NCBI GenBank assembly: GCA_963555705.1
Contig: OY743180.1
Location: forward strand, 37,356,129 to 37,420,128
From: Ligustrum vulgare
Lineage: Eukaryota; Streptophyta; Magnoliopsida; Lamiales; Oleaceae
Length of the DNA: 64,000 bases
Direction: 5' to 3'
Under the pieces are notes generated by a model. That model saw only the letters and a list, made by a program, of their open reading frames with translations, had not been told where the DNA came from and did no database searches. The position numbers were made by a program, and so were the translations under genes. Positions 49,120 to 59,339 of the stretch are shown piece by piece. Each line of letters starts with the position of its first letter. The first letter of the stretch is position 1.

Positions 49120-49610
49120 TGTAAGACCACTTTTCAATTTTACGTGCAATTTTAAATTTCGCTCAATAGTTATGTTACTGTGATTATAAATTATAAAATT
49201 GTGATATTTAATGTCTGTAATTCGAATTATTTTGCAGTGGAAGGACTTGGGCGCCGTCTCGATCGATGTGCCAATTAAAAACTTTATAAATTGTTTATGA
49301 ACTCTATGTATAATTAATTATTTTATTTGTTAAGCTTGTTAAATTCTATTTGTCATTGAGTAGTAAGTTGTTTAAATTTCATTAAATTGAGATTGGGAAA
49401 AGGTTTAGGGAAAATTGAAATTTTATTGGGAGTTGTGGACTTAAATTTCTAAATTTGAGAGAATTGAGGGGCCAAGTTGCAAATTCCAAAAGATTATATC
49501 TAAAGCTAATCTAACCTAAACCCTCATACTCTCGTCTCTCACATCTCCCTCACGCTCGCTCTCTCAGCCCTCACTCTCGTTCTCTCTCTCTGTTTCACTC
49601 ACCCGACTCC

Positions 49611-49611
<1 letters not shown>

Positions 49612-49707
<96 letters not shown>
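49612..49707. repeat. (CT)n microsatellite
   Basis: About 48 CT units inside the solo LTR. Confidence 0.98.
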
Positions 49708-49709
<2 letters not shown>

Positions 49710-50165
49710 CTTCTCCCTTGGTCGCCGGCCACCATCACCACCACCACCACCACCACCACCGTGCACCCCCATCACCGGTAAGCCCTTCCTCCGCCCCTTC
49801 CCCTCTCACGCACAAAACATACACGAACGCACACACCCGGGGCGCACCCGCGGACTGCACACAACACACACACACACACACACACACTCGAAAACATGTA
49901 TATAATGATGTGTGTGTATCTATATATTATACATATATCTGATTTTTACATTTGGGTGATAGGTATATGTATGTATATGTGTGATATGTTTTAGATTTCC
50001 AAATTATGAAAACTAATTTCAGATATTTTGTCACTTAATTTATTAGTGGCTTAGTTAAATGTTTGGACAAAATTTGAGGTGTATAATGTGCATTTTCAGA
50101 TTTCAATTTTAAGCCATGTTAATTTTAATGTGATTTATAAATGTGAATTTGAGGTTTGGGTAATG

Positions 50166-50168
<3 letters not shown>

Positions 50169-50233
<65 letters not shown>
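50169..50233. repeat. (TA)n microsatellite
   Basis: About 32 TA units inside the solo LTR. Confidence 0.97.
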
Positions 50234-50238
<5 letters not shown>

Positions 50239-51391
50239 AGGAATTTGGGGAAAATCTGTAAATGTAGATATTAATTTTAAGAACTATGAATATAAGAATC
50301 TATGCTACTTTTTGGTTTGATTTAGAATTTTAAATTGTTGAACTTCAGTTTTGGGGCAATGTGTGTAAATGTGTGTGTGTTCAGATTTCAATTTAGTTAA
50401 CTTACTTGAATCTTAAATTTAATGTTGAGTTGTAAATTCAAATTTCAGATTGGAGTAATTTAAATATATGTATGTATATATTGATATTATACATATACAT
50501 AAATTTTAGACTTTTCAATTTATGAAATTAGTTAATTGTTTGGTAATTTTTGAGTTATAATTTGAAATTTGGATTTAGGAAATTATTTACAAATCTCAGA
50601 TTTTTGCAATGTTAATTTTAACAACGTTGACCTGTAATGGTAAATCCCCAGTTTTAGGTTTAATTAGCAACAATGTTTGAGAATTTTCTGATTATGGATA
50701 ATTAGAATTTTATTGAGAAATTTTGTAAAGCTAGGTCAAGCTATGTAATTTTGTAATTTAATTTGAATTAAAAGGTAAGAAAAAACGTTCTAAAGTACAT
50801 GGAAATTGACATCTTATTTCGAATATGGTGTTGTGTGTTGGACCTAGCATAAGGTCACGTTTGGGATTAAATTGTGAATGAAATAGAAGTTTTAAACCTT
50901 GCTTTGAGTTTAAAATGTGATTTTGAACTAAAAGTATATTTTATTAAATGAATGGGTACAACTAGGATTTTGGTGCATTGACGTCACGGGCAGCCGATGT
51001 TCCTCCACTTGCAAATCCAGATAACGGTAAATTCTAAGGACGTCAAGTAAGTAAACTTCTCCCTATTTTTATAGAAGTTGAATGTAAATGTGAAATGTGT
51101 AAATGACTGCCTTGCAATTTACTTACTTTGATGAATTTCATTTACTTTATGAAAGTATATGTTATTGAGAAGAATGTTCAAGCATGCACATTATCATGTC
51201 ATTGCATCATCAAGCATGCATTGGCATCGAAATTGGGAAGTCAAATGTTTTTAAATGAAAGAAATGTGTCAAGGTGCAAGTTTGTTCAAAAGTTATGTAT
51301 CCCAAGTTTTTAAGAAAGAATGGGTGTACTTCTAGTTCATGAAAGATATGAGTGGGAAATGGGGCGCGGGGGACCGGTGTACCCGAATTAA

Positions 51392-51512
51392 GTCGCTTTG
51401 CGACGGAATGTTCAACCGTTTTACGGTGGACTGTTAAACCGCTTTGCGGTGGAATGAAGTGAATGAGCCGCTTTGCGGTGGAATGAAGTGAATGAGCTGC
51501 TTTGCAGTGGAA
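51392..51512. repeat. Hairpin minisatellite (CCGCTTTGCGG units)
   Basis: Five imperfect copies of a unit built on ccgctttgcggtggaatg (gtcgctttgcgac, accgttttacggt, accgctttgcggt, gccgctttgcggt, gctgctttgcagt). In four the arms pair perfectly, and base changes in one arm are matched in the other. The related solo LTR near 39128 has a single unit (gctagtttgcggt). Confidence 0.85.
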
Positions 51513-52315
51513 ATGTGAAAGTTAATCTGGTTCCAAACAAGAATTGCCCACTGTTATCTGATTGACTAGAAGATACACCAAGTGAGCTCACGATGGAAAT
51601 GAAGTGAAAGTTTTGAAATGTTAAGTGAAACTTCGAAATGTTTGAAAGTTTTGAAAGGTTAAGGTGAATGGGGATACATATTTCAAAGTTTAAAGCATTC
51701 ATGTCATAAGCATGCATTCATGCATAAAGTTTACTTACTGAGCTTTAGCTCACCCCATTCCCTCCTCAATATTTCAAGTGATGAAAGTTAGATGAGACGA
51801 GGAGGGCATTTGGTGGAAGACTCAGGCTATACCTACTTTCAATTCTTGAAAATAAAGTTAAATTAGAATTTATTTAAGTTCTAAGTAATTATTTCTTAAT
51901 TCATTTATTTTGATAATTGTTTCGGTTGAAATTAGTTTAAATGAGTTATGGCATTTTTAGTATTGGTTCTATTACCACTTATTTCATTTAATTGTAGCTT
52001 ATTGATATTGTGTTGAGGATTTTGGGGATTGAATTTGAAATAGTGTGGTGACGTGGGAGTTTGATGTAGAATTGGAGTTGAATGTTGAATGTTTGGGATT
52101 GAGTGAGTTGAGATGTGTAGTTTAAAATGGTTTTGATGTCCCTCTACAGGTTGGCTATGTCCAATTCATGGAGGAGACTCTGCCGAAATTTTTGTAAAAA
52201 TTTTATAATAGATAAATGAAAATTTTAATGTTTAAGCGATTTAATTCCGCATATAATGTGAATGGAAGTTAACACGCCTAGTTTTAAGCATTTAAAATTG
52301 GGGTGTTACATTTAC

Positions 52316-54007
52316 CATCTTTGTGCAGAAATTTTCATACTTGCTTTCTATATGACCCCTGTAGCAGGCTTTCAGATAGGAAACTCCCAAACCAATTGGC
52401 TTTAAGGAACCAGGTTCAAAGAACCCCTCAGACGTACTTGCCCGAGTCATAAAGGCTTAAACAGAAAAGTTAAAGATGTTATAATGTCTTATGTGTAAGT
52501 CCACTCTCCTTACTTACTTTCTAATTGACCCCTGTAATGAGCTTTAGGTCGATGGCTCTCAAGCCAGTTGGTTTTAGGGCACCAGGTTTGAAAGACCCCT
52601 CGGACTTACTTACTCGAGTCAAAAAGACATTTGAAGAGCAGAATAAGACCTTCAACATTTTTCTGTTTTTATTCTGGAAATGGCTTATACCAGTTGACCA
52701 AACTGCAATGACTAAAGTGCAAAACCAAGAACCACAGACATCCAACCCGTCAATACATACAAATTCCAACCATTTTACCCCCAAACTTGCCTTTTAGCAT
52801 GATTGGTTCTAATTTTAAGGATGGGATGTCTAACGATCTAAGTTCAGGGATTTTCAAGTCATTCCTAAGTTCAAATTGCATAAACTTTGCCCCACATGTA
52901 TTAAACAAAATCCCTCACACAAGCAATTATCCAACACTGGCTATGTGCGCAATAAATATGAATCTAGCAAAACATAACTAGTTCAAAAATAAGTTCATGC
53001 TTTCATGTTGTCCAATTTTCAAGCCTAAGCACAAATTGATTCATACTATATCCTAGTCAATAAACATGTCAACAAAGTTTTCAATTTTTTTTTGTCCCTA
53101 AAGAATCGAATGAATGTAAAATGAATGAAAAATGCAATGAATTTTCACGCCCAAACTTGAAATGAACATTGTCATCAATGTTTGTCAAAAAGATTCAACA
53201 ATGTAAAATAAGACAAAGAAAAGAGAATGAGAACTTCCCAAGTGTAGAGGATGCATTTCTTTGAAGCTTCCTGTTGTACAGCATTGGATGAATCGACCCT
53301 TTGTTTGTATTGTTCAGATTGGGTTAGAGTGTTTTGATTGGTGTTTTCCCTATAAATAAGAGAGAATTAGCATTAGAAGTTATAAACATCAATAAGAAAT
53401 AATGGACGTTCAGTACCACACCCCTGAACTAAAGTTAAAGCAACATTTTTTGAATTTTCAACAATGGTAGACCACTCATATTCAACCCTTGATATCGCCT
53501 AGAAAAATACAAATTTTTCCAAGTCATCTTTTGATATGTTAAATTTCACAGCATGGTCTACAACATATTAAAAATTCAGGTCATTTGGAGTTAAATAGGG
53601 TCATGAAAAATTATGGAGAAGTGGGTGACGTGAACTGAATTTCTGGTGCAATGGCCTGCAGTGGGGCTGCCTTGATGCAATGTTAGTTTTCATGATTTTC
53701 ATGCAATGTAGTGTACTAATTCATGAACCAAACATACATACTCAATAATAACCATGTCTGAAGATAAATGCTCGGAAGAATCTCTCAAATTTGAACAAAA
53801 ATCTCATTGGAGCATTTTATCAAACACTTAATGTGCATTACAAAAATCAAAGAAAGTGCATCAATTTGGAACATTTATTGACCCAAAAAATTTACCTATT
53901 AAATCACAAATCACATTCTCCAACATCTAACCTAAACCCATTCTTCACCATTCACAATTTCAAAATCCCAGAACTCACAGAAAATTTCAAAATTTTGAGT
54001 ATACATT
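52316..54007 (-). other. Noncoding interior of the TGATAAGTG element (middle part)
   Basis: Parallels 29700-30400 (phrases ccagttgaccaaac and cattttacccccaaacttgcc), then is unique up to the insertion site at 54008. No gene. Confidence 0.65.
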
Positions 54008-56670
54008 TGTAGCGCCCCGAGTTCCGTATACCCGATTCACTACGTCATTTTCTGTCTAAATTTTTCGAATAATATTTTTTTGCGGAAGAAATAATTGAAA
54101 TTCATTTTTGGCAACATTAAATAAACTGTAATGGCCGCTAAAATTGAAAACATTTATGAAACCATTTGAAATAGTAAATCGAACCATTAATATTGTAAAG
54201 AAATTGCCAATATCATAATTTCTCAAATAAATGAACTTCTCTAAATTATTCGATTGTTTGGAAAATACGGAAATCATTAACGTCAAACTTTCAACCGTTT
54301 AACGATTATTGCCACCATCATTCATCGCTCGCCACCGTCTCCGAAATCTGCAAAACTGTTAAAAAGTAGGGTGAGTATTTCATGGGGGAAATACTCAGTA
54401 GACTCATCGCAAATTAATTTAATTTATAAGATGATTAAACACATAAATCCCGGCTCTTTATAAAACGGGCATTGATAGAGCTTCTTTATAAAACTGTTCT
54501 TGATAAAACTCATATTGTGCATTACAGCACGGGACATATTTTGCAAATCATATGCTCTTTGAAAACATCTCTTTGAAAACAGTTCTTTGAAAACCATATA
54601 CTTATAAAACATTTTAATTATGCCAAGCATAATTTCTTTTGAAAGCATAACATAAGATAGGATTGAAATCCTCATAAACATAAGAATTTTACCGAACTTA
54701 GGTGGTAAGAATTCTTATGTAGTAAAATCATAATAACAGTAAGTTTTCATCATAACATAGGATAAAAACCAAATTCTCATAAACATAAGAATTTTACCGA
54801 ACTTAGGTGGCAAGAATTCTTATGTAGTAAGTCATAATAACAGTAAGATCATAATAACAGTAAGATCATAATAACAGTAAGTATACCAAAACATAATTCA
54901 TGAAATTCATAGGGATCATTTCCATCATAACATAAGATAGGATCGAAATCCTCATAAACATACGCGACAGGAATTTTACCGAACTTAGGTGGTAAATCCT
55001 CATAAACATATGGAAAGGCAGGAATTTTACCGAACTTAGGTGGTAAATCCTCATAAACTTATGGAGACACAGAATTCTACCGAACTTAGGTGGTAAGAAT
55101 TCTTATGCGTAGCAATGATCCAAAACATATAAAACATTATCGTAAAAACATAGGGTATACTTACTTTTCATAAAACATACTTAATTTTCTTGAAAATTGA
55201 CTTTCACAAGTCACATGACATTTATATGAAATCATAATTTAAATCAATTAATAAGTGCGAGTCTACCTCAAATCCGACGAGTGCAAAGTTGAGCGGGAAT
55301 GACTTCAATTTCTTTAAATTCTCCGTACGCTTCGTCTTTAGCCAATAAGTCACTTTAGTATATCGAATATATAGTTCAAAATGATAAATTATAATTTTGA
55401 GGACTAAAATTGATGTTTTTGAAAGTTGAGGGACTAAAATGAATATCTTTGAAAGTTGAGGGACTAAAATGAATATCTTTTAAAACCTTTGGGTTTAAAA
55501 TCAAATGAATTAAATCAGCAAGGACTGAAATGATAAGTTTGAAGCTAAAAGGGCTGGAATAATCACTTTAAAACATGTAGGGACTGATATAAAACATTTT
55601 CAATCTTGAGGACCGATTTGCAAATTCTGAAAATTAAAATATAATATCAAAATATATCTCGTCTCTCTCTATTTCGGATCAGATAGAGAGAAGTTTGAGA
55701 GGGGAGCGAGAGACGGAGGACGTCTCTGCCGGCGGTTTCGCCGGTCACAGCACCGGCGCCGGGTACGACGAGTGACGAGGGTGCAATTATGATAGTTTCT
55801 GGGCTGATTTGTGTATCTATTGTGCGAGGATCGGGGCTTCAAGCGGCGATTTCCGGCGAGAAATGGTGATTGAGGTAAGAAATGAATACTGATTCATGGG
55901 TTTGGGTTTTGATTTGGGTATTTGGAGTTAGGCAGAGACGATTTCATGTGGTGGCTGGTGGTGGTGCTGATGATGCAGTATGGATGGACGTTGGTGGTGA
56001 CGATGCTGGGTATCGAAGTTGTGATCTGGATATTGAAACTGGCCAGGGTGGCTGCAGTGTGGTGATGATTGGCTGAAGCCGGATTGTGTGGTTCGATCAA
56101 TGACTCTGGTTGTGGTGATTGCAATTTGGTTGATGGTGATACCTTGGAGCTGCAGATGCAGAGTGCAGACAGTAGTATGCTTTGCAGGTTCAGATGATGG
56201 TTCAATTGGTGATAAAGGAGAAGAAAGGTGCTAGAAAATGGAGCTGTAAAGTAAAGGTAGGGGTTGTAACGGTAATGTGGAAAAGAAAACGCGTGGGGTG
56301 TGGTGATGATGGTGTTTTGTGGAATCTAGGTAGGTGGGGTTAGATTAGGTGATTAGATATAATTTTGGATAATACACGTATTTAAAACAGATATATTTTG
56401 GACTTAAAATAATTTGATAATGATCATTGGGATATTTTAATAAATTTGGAATTCAAAATGATATTGAAAATAATACTTTGAATAAATAATTAAATAACAT
56501 AATTTTAGAAATTCGGATTTTAATTTAAAATCGAACAAATTCGATATTTCTTGACTTGACTAGACGAATCCGTCGCGGCGTTAATTTCAAAACAATGAGT
56601 GAAATAGTAGCGACACAATTTTCTAAATATTAAAATAATTATTTGTTGCATAAAAATCTTGGTCACTACA
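54008..56670 (-). repeat. 3' LTR (2,663 bp)
   Basis: TG...CA limits. Contains five copies of an attttaccgaacttaggtgg(t/c)aa motif at 54685-55095 and repeated ggactaaaatgaatatctttgaaag units near 55400-55490. Confidence 0.95.
54680..55100. repeat. TTACCGAACTTAGGTGGTAA repeats in LTR
   Basis: Five copies (about 54690, 54793, 54972, 55024, 55078), several followed by gaattcttatg(t)agtaa and cataataacagtaag units. The TTACC and GGTGGTAA arms can pair into a small hairpin. The same array is present in the 5' LTR (+6159). Confidence 0.82.
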
Positions 56671-56712
56671 ATCTTACCCCCTTAAAATAATTTCGTCCTC
56701 GAAATTAAACTT
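56671..56712 (-). other. Polypurine tract and residual pol tail
   Basis: The minus strand reads ttaagggggtaagat at the LTR edge, preceded by gaggacgaaattatttt, which encodes the EDEIIL end seen at 45170-45195 in the related family. It shows that the element derives from a gag-pol-bearing ancestor. Confidence 0.8.
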
Positions 56713-57424
56713 ACTCGATCTTATGATTTCTGAATACTTAATCAGAATCTCTTCTTCTTCTCTTATGTAGCATCATCGCTACCATATTTAGCCCAACCAT
56801 ATCTAACCCACTGGACTTTGACTGAATGCATTATCATCGTATGTAAAAATTTCATCATATCTTGTAGTATACATGTAACTTGTCACTTATCATCGTATCA
56901 TGTGACCTCAAATATTCGTATATATCTCTAAAATTTCAACAAATCTTTACTGACATATCATATCATAATAATTTTTCCATTCTTATCATCGAAAATTCCC
57001 AAAATAATCAAAGAATTACCTGAATATTCTCTCTACGTAACATACCAATAACATCTCAACTTATCTTTCCAATATTTGTAACCCAAAAATTCAGTAAACA
57101 AATATCTCCCAAACTAAGATTCTATACTTAAATGTCACCACATTTCCTGCAAAGTATTTCTTTCACTTGTATATACGTATTAACTCTAATTCGATACGGT
57201 CTCCAATTTACTTTCCACGTATCAACACACTATACCATGATTATCATTATTATAACAAAATATCAGTACCCATAATCCAAGAAAATATTCCAAATCTCCA
57301 ATCAAATCTCCTTTATCGATAAAATTTAACAGCGCATTACTTCTTGTCTCCTCTTTTCATTAAAATAATCCTGCGCTTTCTTGCTGGTCACAACATTACG
57401 CGGATTCACTCAGATCCTTTGCGC
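56713..57424. other. Element interior before the cargo, no gene
   Basis: AT-rich, no conserved coding. The cargo block probably begins somewhere between 57300 and 57420. Confidence 0.5.
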
Positions 57425-57434
57425 TTTTAAATAG
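57425..57434 (+). promoter_or_regulatory. TTTTAAATAG box upstream of NABP-like ORF
   Basis: Reads gcgcttttaaatagttcatg, 33 bp before the ATG. A near-identical ggctttaaatagcc precedes the LOG ORF. Could be a TATA element, or a leftover from a viral subgenomic signal; function is inferred only from the repetition. Confidence 0.4.
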
Positions 57435-57466
57435 TTCATGCTGGGAAGAGGTTGAATCATCAAACA

Positions 57467-58018
57467 ATGGATATCATTCTTTCTAACATTCGCAAGTATT
57501 ATTCCAGTCTTCCTATGAATGATCTGAGAAAGATCTATAAAATAAGGCTCGAAAGATTGAGGTTGCTAATGGCTCATGATATTCCAGAAGATGTTCGCTG
57601 GTTGATAGAAGCAAAGGTTCGACTATCTGGTGAATTACCATCAACATTTCCAAAACATATGCCTGGTTTAGGCAAAAGCACGTTCGCAAAGAAACGAAGA
57701 GCAAAAAGACTGGGTGGTTGCTACAAATGTGCTCGTTGGAACTGTAATACACGTTGCAAATCAGTAGGATATTCTTCTACTAATCGGGATGATAAAATCG
57801 AATTCATAAAGGGTGGACTGAGTAAGGAGTCTTTGGATGATATTCGACTGACTCTTGAGACGCACCCAAGTGGTTATGTACAACGTGAACTTCTCTCCTT
57901 ATACGCTCAGTTTAACGTGGACAAAAATCGTTATAGTCTCCAAAATATAATATCGAAAGATCCTGTTTGCCAGTCTGTTTTACAAAATGAGGCTTCTGGC
58001 AGTTCAGCAATGATATAA
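57467..58018 (+). CDS. Betaflexivirid NABP-like basic cysteine-cluster protein (183 aa)
   Basis: Start taken at ATG 57467, the first ATG in this frame. Residues 1-60 are helical and charged; 38-50 (HDIPEDVRWLIEA) resemble the region before the motif in carlavirus nucleic-acid-binding proteins. The core has GLGKSTFAKKRRAKR (67-81), then cysteines at 85, 88, 93 and 97 (C-x2-C-x4-C-x3-C), then DDKIEFIKGG (108-117). This order (glycine, basic box, cysteine cluster, hydrophobic segment) is the hallmark of NABPs of carla- and vitiviruses, known as RNA-binding silencing suppressors that act in the nucleus and cytoplasm. A C-terminal ~65-residue extension is unfamiliar. Intact, intronless, antisense to its retrotransposon. 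AATAAA signals lie at 58066-58071 and 58109-58114. Homology is by motif reading and needs a profile search; a plant zinc-binding protein is the alternative. Confidence 0.7.
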   Translation: MDIILSNIRKYYSSLPMNDLRKIYKIRLERLRLLMAHDIPEDVRWLIEAKVRLSGELPSTFPKHMPGLGKSTFAKKRRAKRLGGCYKCARWNCNTRCKSVGYSSTNRDDKIEFIKGGLSKESLDDIRLTLETHPSGYVQRELLSLYAQFNVDKNRYSLQNIISKDPVCQSVLQNEASGSSAMI

Positions 58019-58235
58019 GGTAAATCTTTTAAAATATTTTGCTGCTTACTTTCACGCGTTTTGAAAATAAAATATATTTTCCTTTTCTCGAGTTTTGATA
58101 AAGCTGGAAATAAAATATTAAATCGCCGAAAGGTGACAGCCTCGATACGATAAAAATATTCAAAAGTGGGCTGATTTTGTCAAAAGTAAATCTTTACTTT
58201 TTCAGAATCAATCAAAAACAGTAAATTTTTCCGGC

Positions 58236-58244
58236 TTTAAATAG
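58236..58244 (+). promoter_or_regulatory. TTTAAATAG box upstream of LOG ORF
   Basis: Lies 75 bp before the LOG ATG, a natural distance for a TATA box with a short leader rich in cttctt. It shares its sequence with the box before the NABP-like ORF. Confidence 0.5.
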
Positions 58245-58318
58245 CCAAACATATTTCATAGTTCAGACATCCCAAAATCACATCTTCTTCGTAAGTTTTC
58301 TCTTCTATACTATCAAAG

Positions 58319-58972
58319 ATGGAAGCACCAAAACTTCGACAGATCAAAACTATTTGTGTATTTTGTGGATCAAAAGTGGGGAAAGGCTTCGGTTATCTAG
58401 AAGCGGCTGTAGATCTTGGAAAGAAACTGGGGGAAAAAGGTATCACTCTTGTATATGGGGGTGGTAGCAGTGGTCTAATGGGTTGTGTTTCCCAATCTGC
58501 TCTTGCAGAGAAATCAAAAGTAATCGGTGTTATACCTGTCCCTTTGGTAGATGTTGCAGGCAAAACACGAGGGCATGAAGTTCAAACCTTATCCATCCAT
58601 GAACGCATAACTTGTATGCTATATGGTTCTGATGCCTTTATAGCCCTGCCCGGAGGTTTTGGTACCTTAGAAGAAATCTTTAACATTACCTCGTGGGCTC
58701 AACTAGATCTCCATACTAAGCCTATTGGGCTTCTGAATGTTAACAATTTCTTTGATGGTTTGTTAACCTTTCTTGATTATGCTGTGGAACAGGGATTCAT
58801 CTCTCCATTTTCCAGAAGGCTTCTTATTTCTGCTCCTACTATTGATGAACTACTGGATAAGCTGCAGTCATATATCTCAATACAAGATCCAGCAGGGGTT
58901 AAGATAGATTGGTCGCAAGGAAGGGGAATCAAGCGAAAATGGAGTCCGGTTAATGTAAACTTAACTCTTTGA
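58319..58972 (+). CDS. LOG: Cytokinin riboside 5'-monophosphate phosphoribohydrolase (LOG family), intronless, element-borne
   Basis: LOG enzymes release free active cytokinin bases from nucleoside monophosphates in cytosol and nucleus. The 217-aa product matches full family length. It has FCGSKVGKG (15-23), YGGGSSGLMG (46-55), VIGVIPVPL (68-76), HERITCM (94-100), SDAFIALPGGFGTLEE (104-119, the family's PGGxGTxxE motif) and TKPIGLLNV (133-141). The arginine of the HxRK motif is kept (R96) but the following lysine is isoleucine (97). The C-terminus (~190-217) is unlike usual plant LOGs. Plant LOG genes normally have several introns; none here, so it came through an RNA copy or from another source. 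It sits inside a retrotransposon, 300 bp after the NABP-like ORF, same strand. No frame damage. Whether it is active or what its exact substrate is cannot be told. Confidence 0.9.
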   Translation: MEAPKLRQIKTICVFCGSKVGKGFGYLEAAVDLGKKLGEKGITLVYGGGSSGLMGCVSQSALAEKSKVIGVIPVPLVDVAGKTRGHEVQTLSIHERITCMLYGSDAFIALPGGFGTLEEIFNITSWAQLDLHTKPIGLLNVNNFFDGLLTFLDYAVEQGFISPFSRRLLISAPTIDELLDKLQSYISIQDPAGVKIDWSQGRGIKRKWSPVNVNLTL

Positions 58973-58982
58973 ATCTTAGAAT

Positions 58983-59193
58983 AGGTGGGGGTAGAGTACG
59001 GAGTATTCTCACTCTCGAGACACCCCTCCATTTACTAGGATTTCCTTAATGTTTAAATCTTGTGTGTACTTCAAAGATTCCAGGTGGTAGATTACGGAGT
59101 ATTCTTACTCTCGAAACACACCTCTTTGAAGGTTTCTTTATTTCCTCAAAAGATCAGAGGTGGTAGGATACGGCTACTCCGGAAACACATCTC
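58983..59193 (+). repeat. Three related hairpin-like repeats after LOG
   Basis: Units start aggtggggg / aggtggtag / aggtggtagg, share the ta(g/t)acggagtattctcactctcgagacac core, and end cacccct / cacacct / cacatctct (58983-59027, 59083-59125, 59157-59193 approx.). Each can fold by pairing AGGTG with CACCT-like ends. Position suggests the LOG 3' UTR. Confidence 0.7.
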
Positions 59194-59292
59194 TCATTCT
59201 GAGGATCTTTCCATGTTTTTCTCTTATGCTTTCGTGTGTTTCATGTATTTCCTTTCCAGTGTGACTCTTGTGTGTTCTCCTTATGAGAAAAT

Positions 59293-59298
59293 AATAAA
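59293..59298 (+). terminator. Polyadenylation signal AATAAA after LOG
   Basis: AATAAA about 320 bp after the stop, preceded by T- and TG-rich DNA (ttcgtgtgtttcatgta), as in plant 3' ends. Confidence 0.55.
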
Positions 59299-59339
59299 AT
59301 CTCTGTTATCATCTACTAAATCTCGTTTGTGATGTAAAT

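Larger units (their letters stand above)
49120..52310 (+). mobile_element. Solo LTR (3,191 bp), TSD TTTAC
   Basis: TGTAAGACC...GGGGTGTTACA with TTTAC at 49115-49119 and 52311-52315. Same family as 35770-39837. It holds several microsatellites (CT 49612-49707, CAC ~49727-49760, CA ~49858-49887, TA 50169-50233) and a hairpin minisatellite (51392-51512). No interior sequence remains. Confidence 0.88.

Noticed and set aside
49718..49942. Histidine-rich frame
   Set aside because: Product of CAC and CA microsatellites in a solo LTR.
51392..51512. CRISPR-like spaced repeats
   Set aside because: Plant nuclear DNA; units are contiguous variants of one hairpin with no unique spacers. The same holds for the palindrome clusters.
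55882..56205. Open frames on both strands in the cargo element's LTR (also at 62041-62364)
   Set aside because: Low-complexity LTR DNA; their exact repetition reflects LTR identity, not selection.
59060..59332. 90-codon frame after LOG
   Set aside because: Overlaps the hairpin repeats and the AATAAA signal; no motif; reads as 3' UTR.
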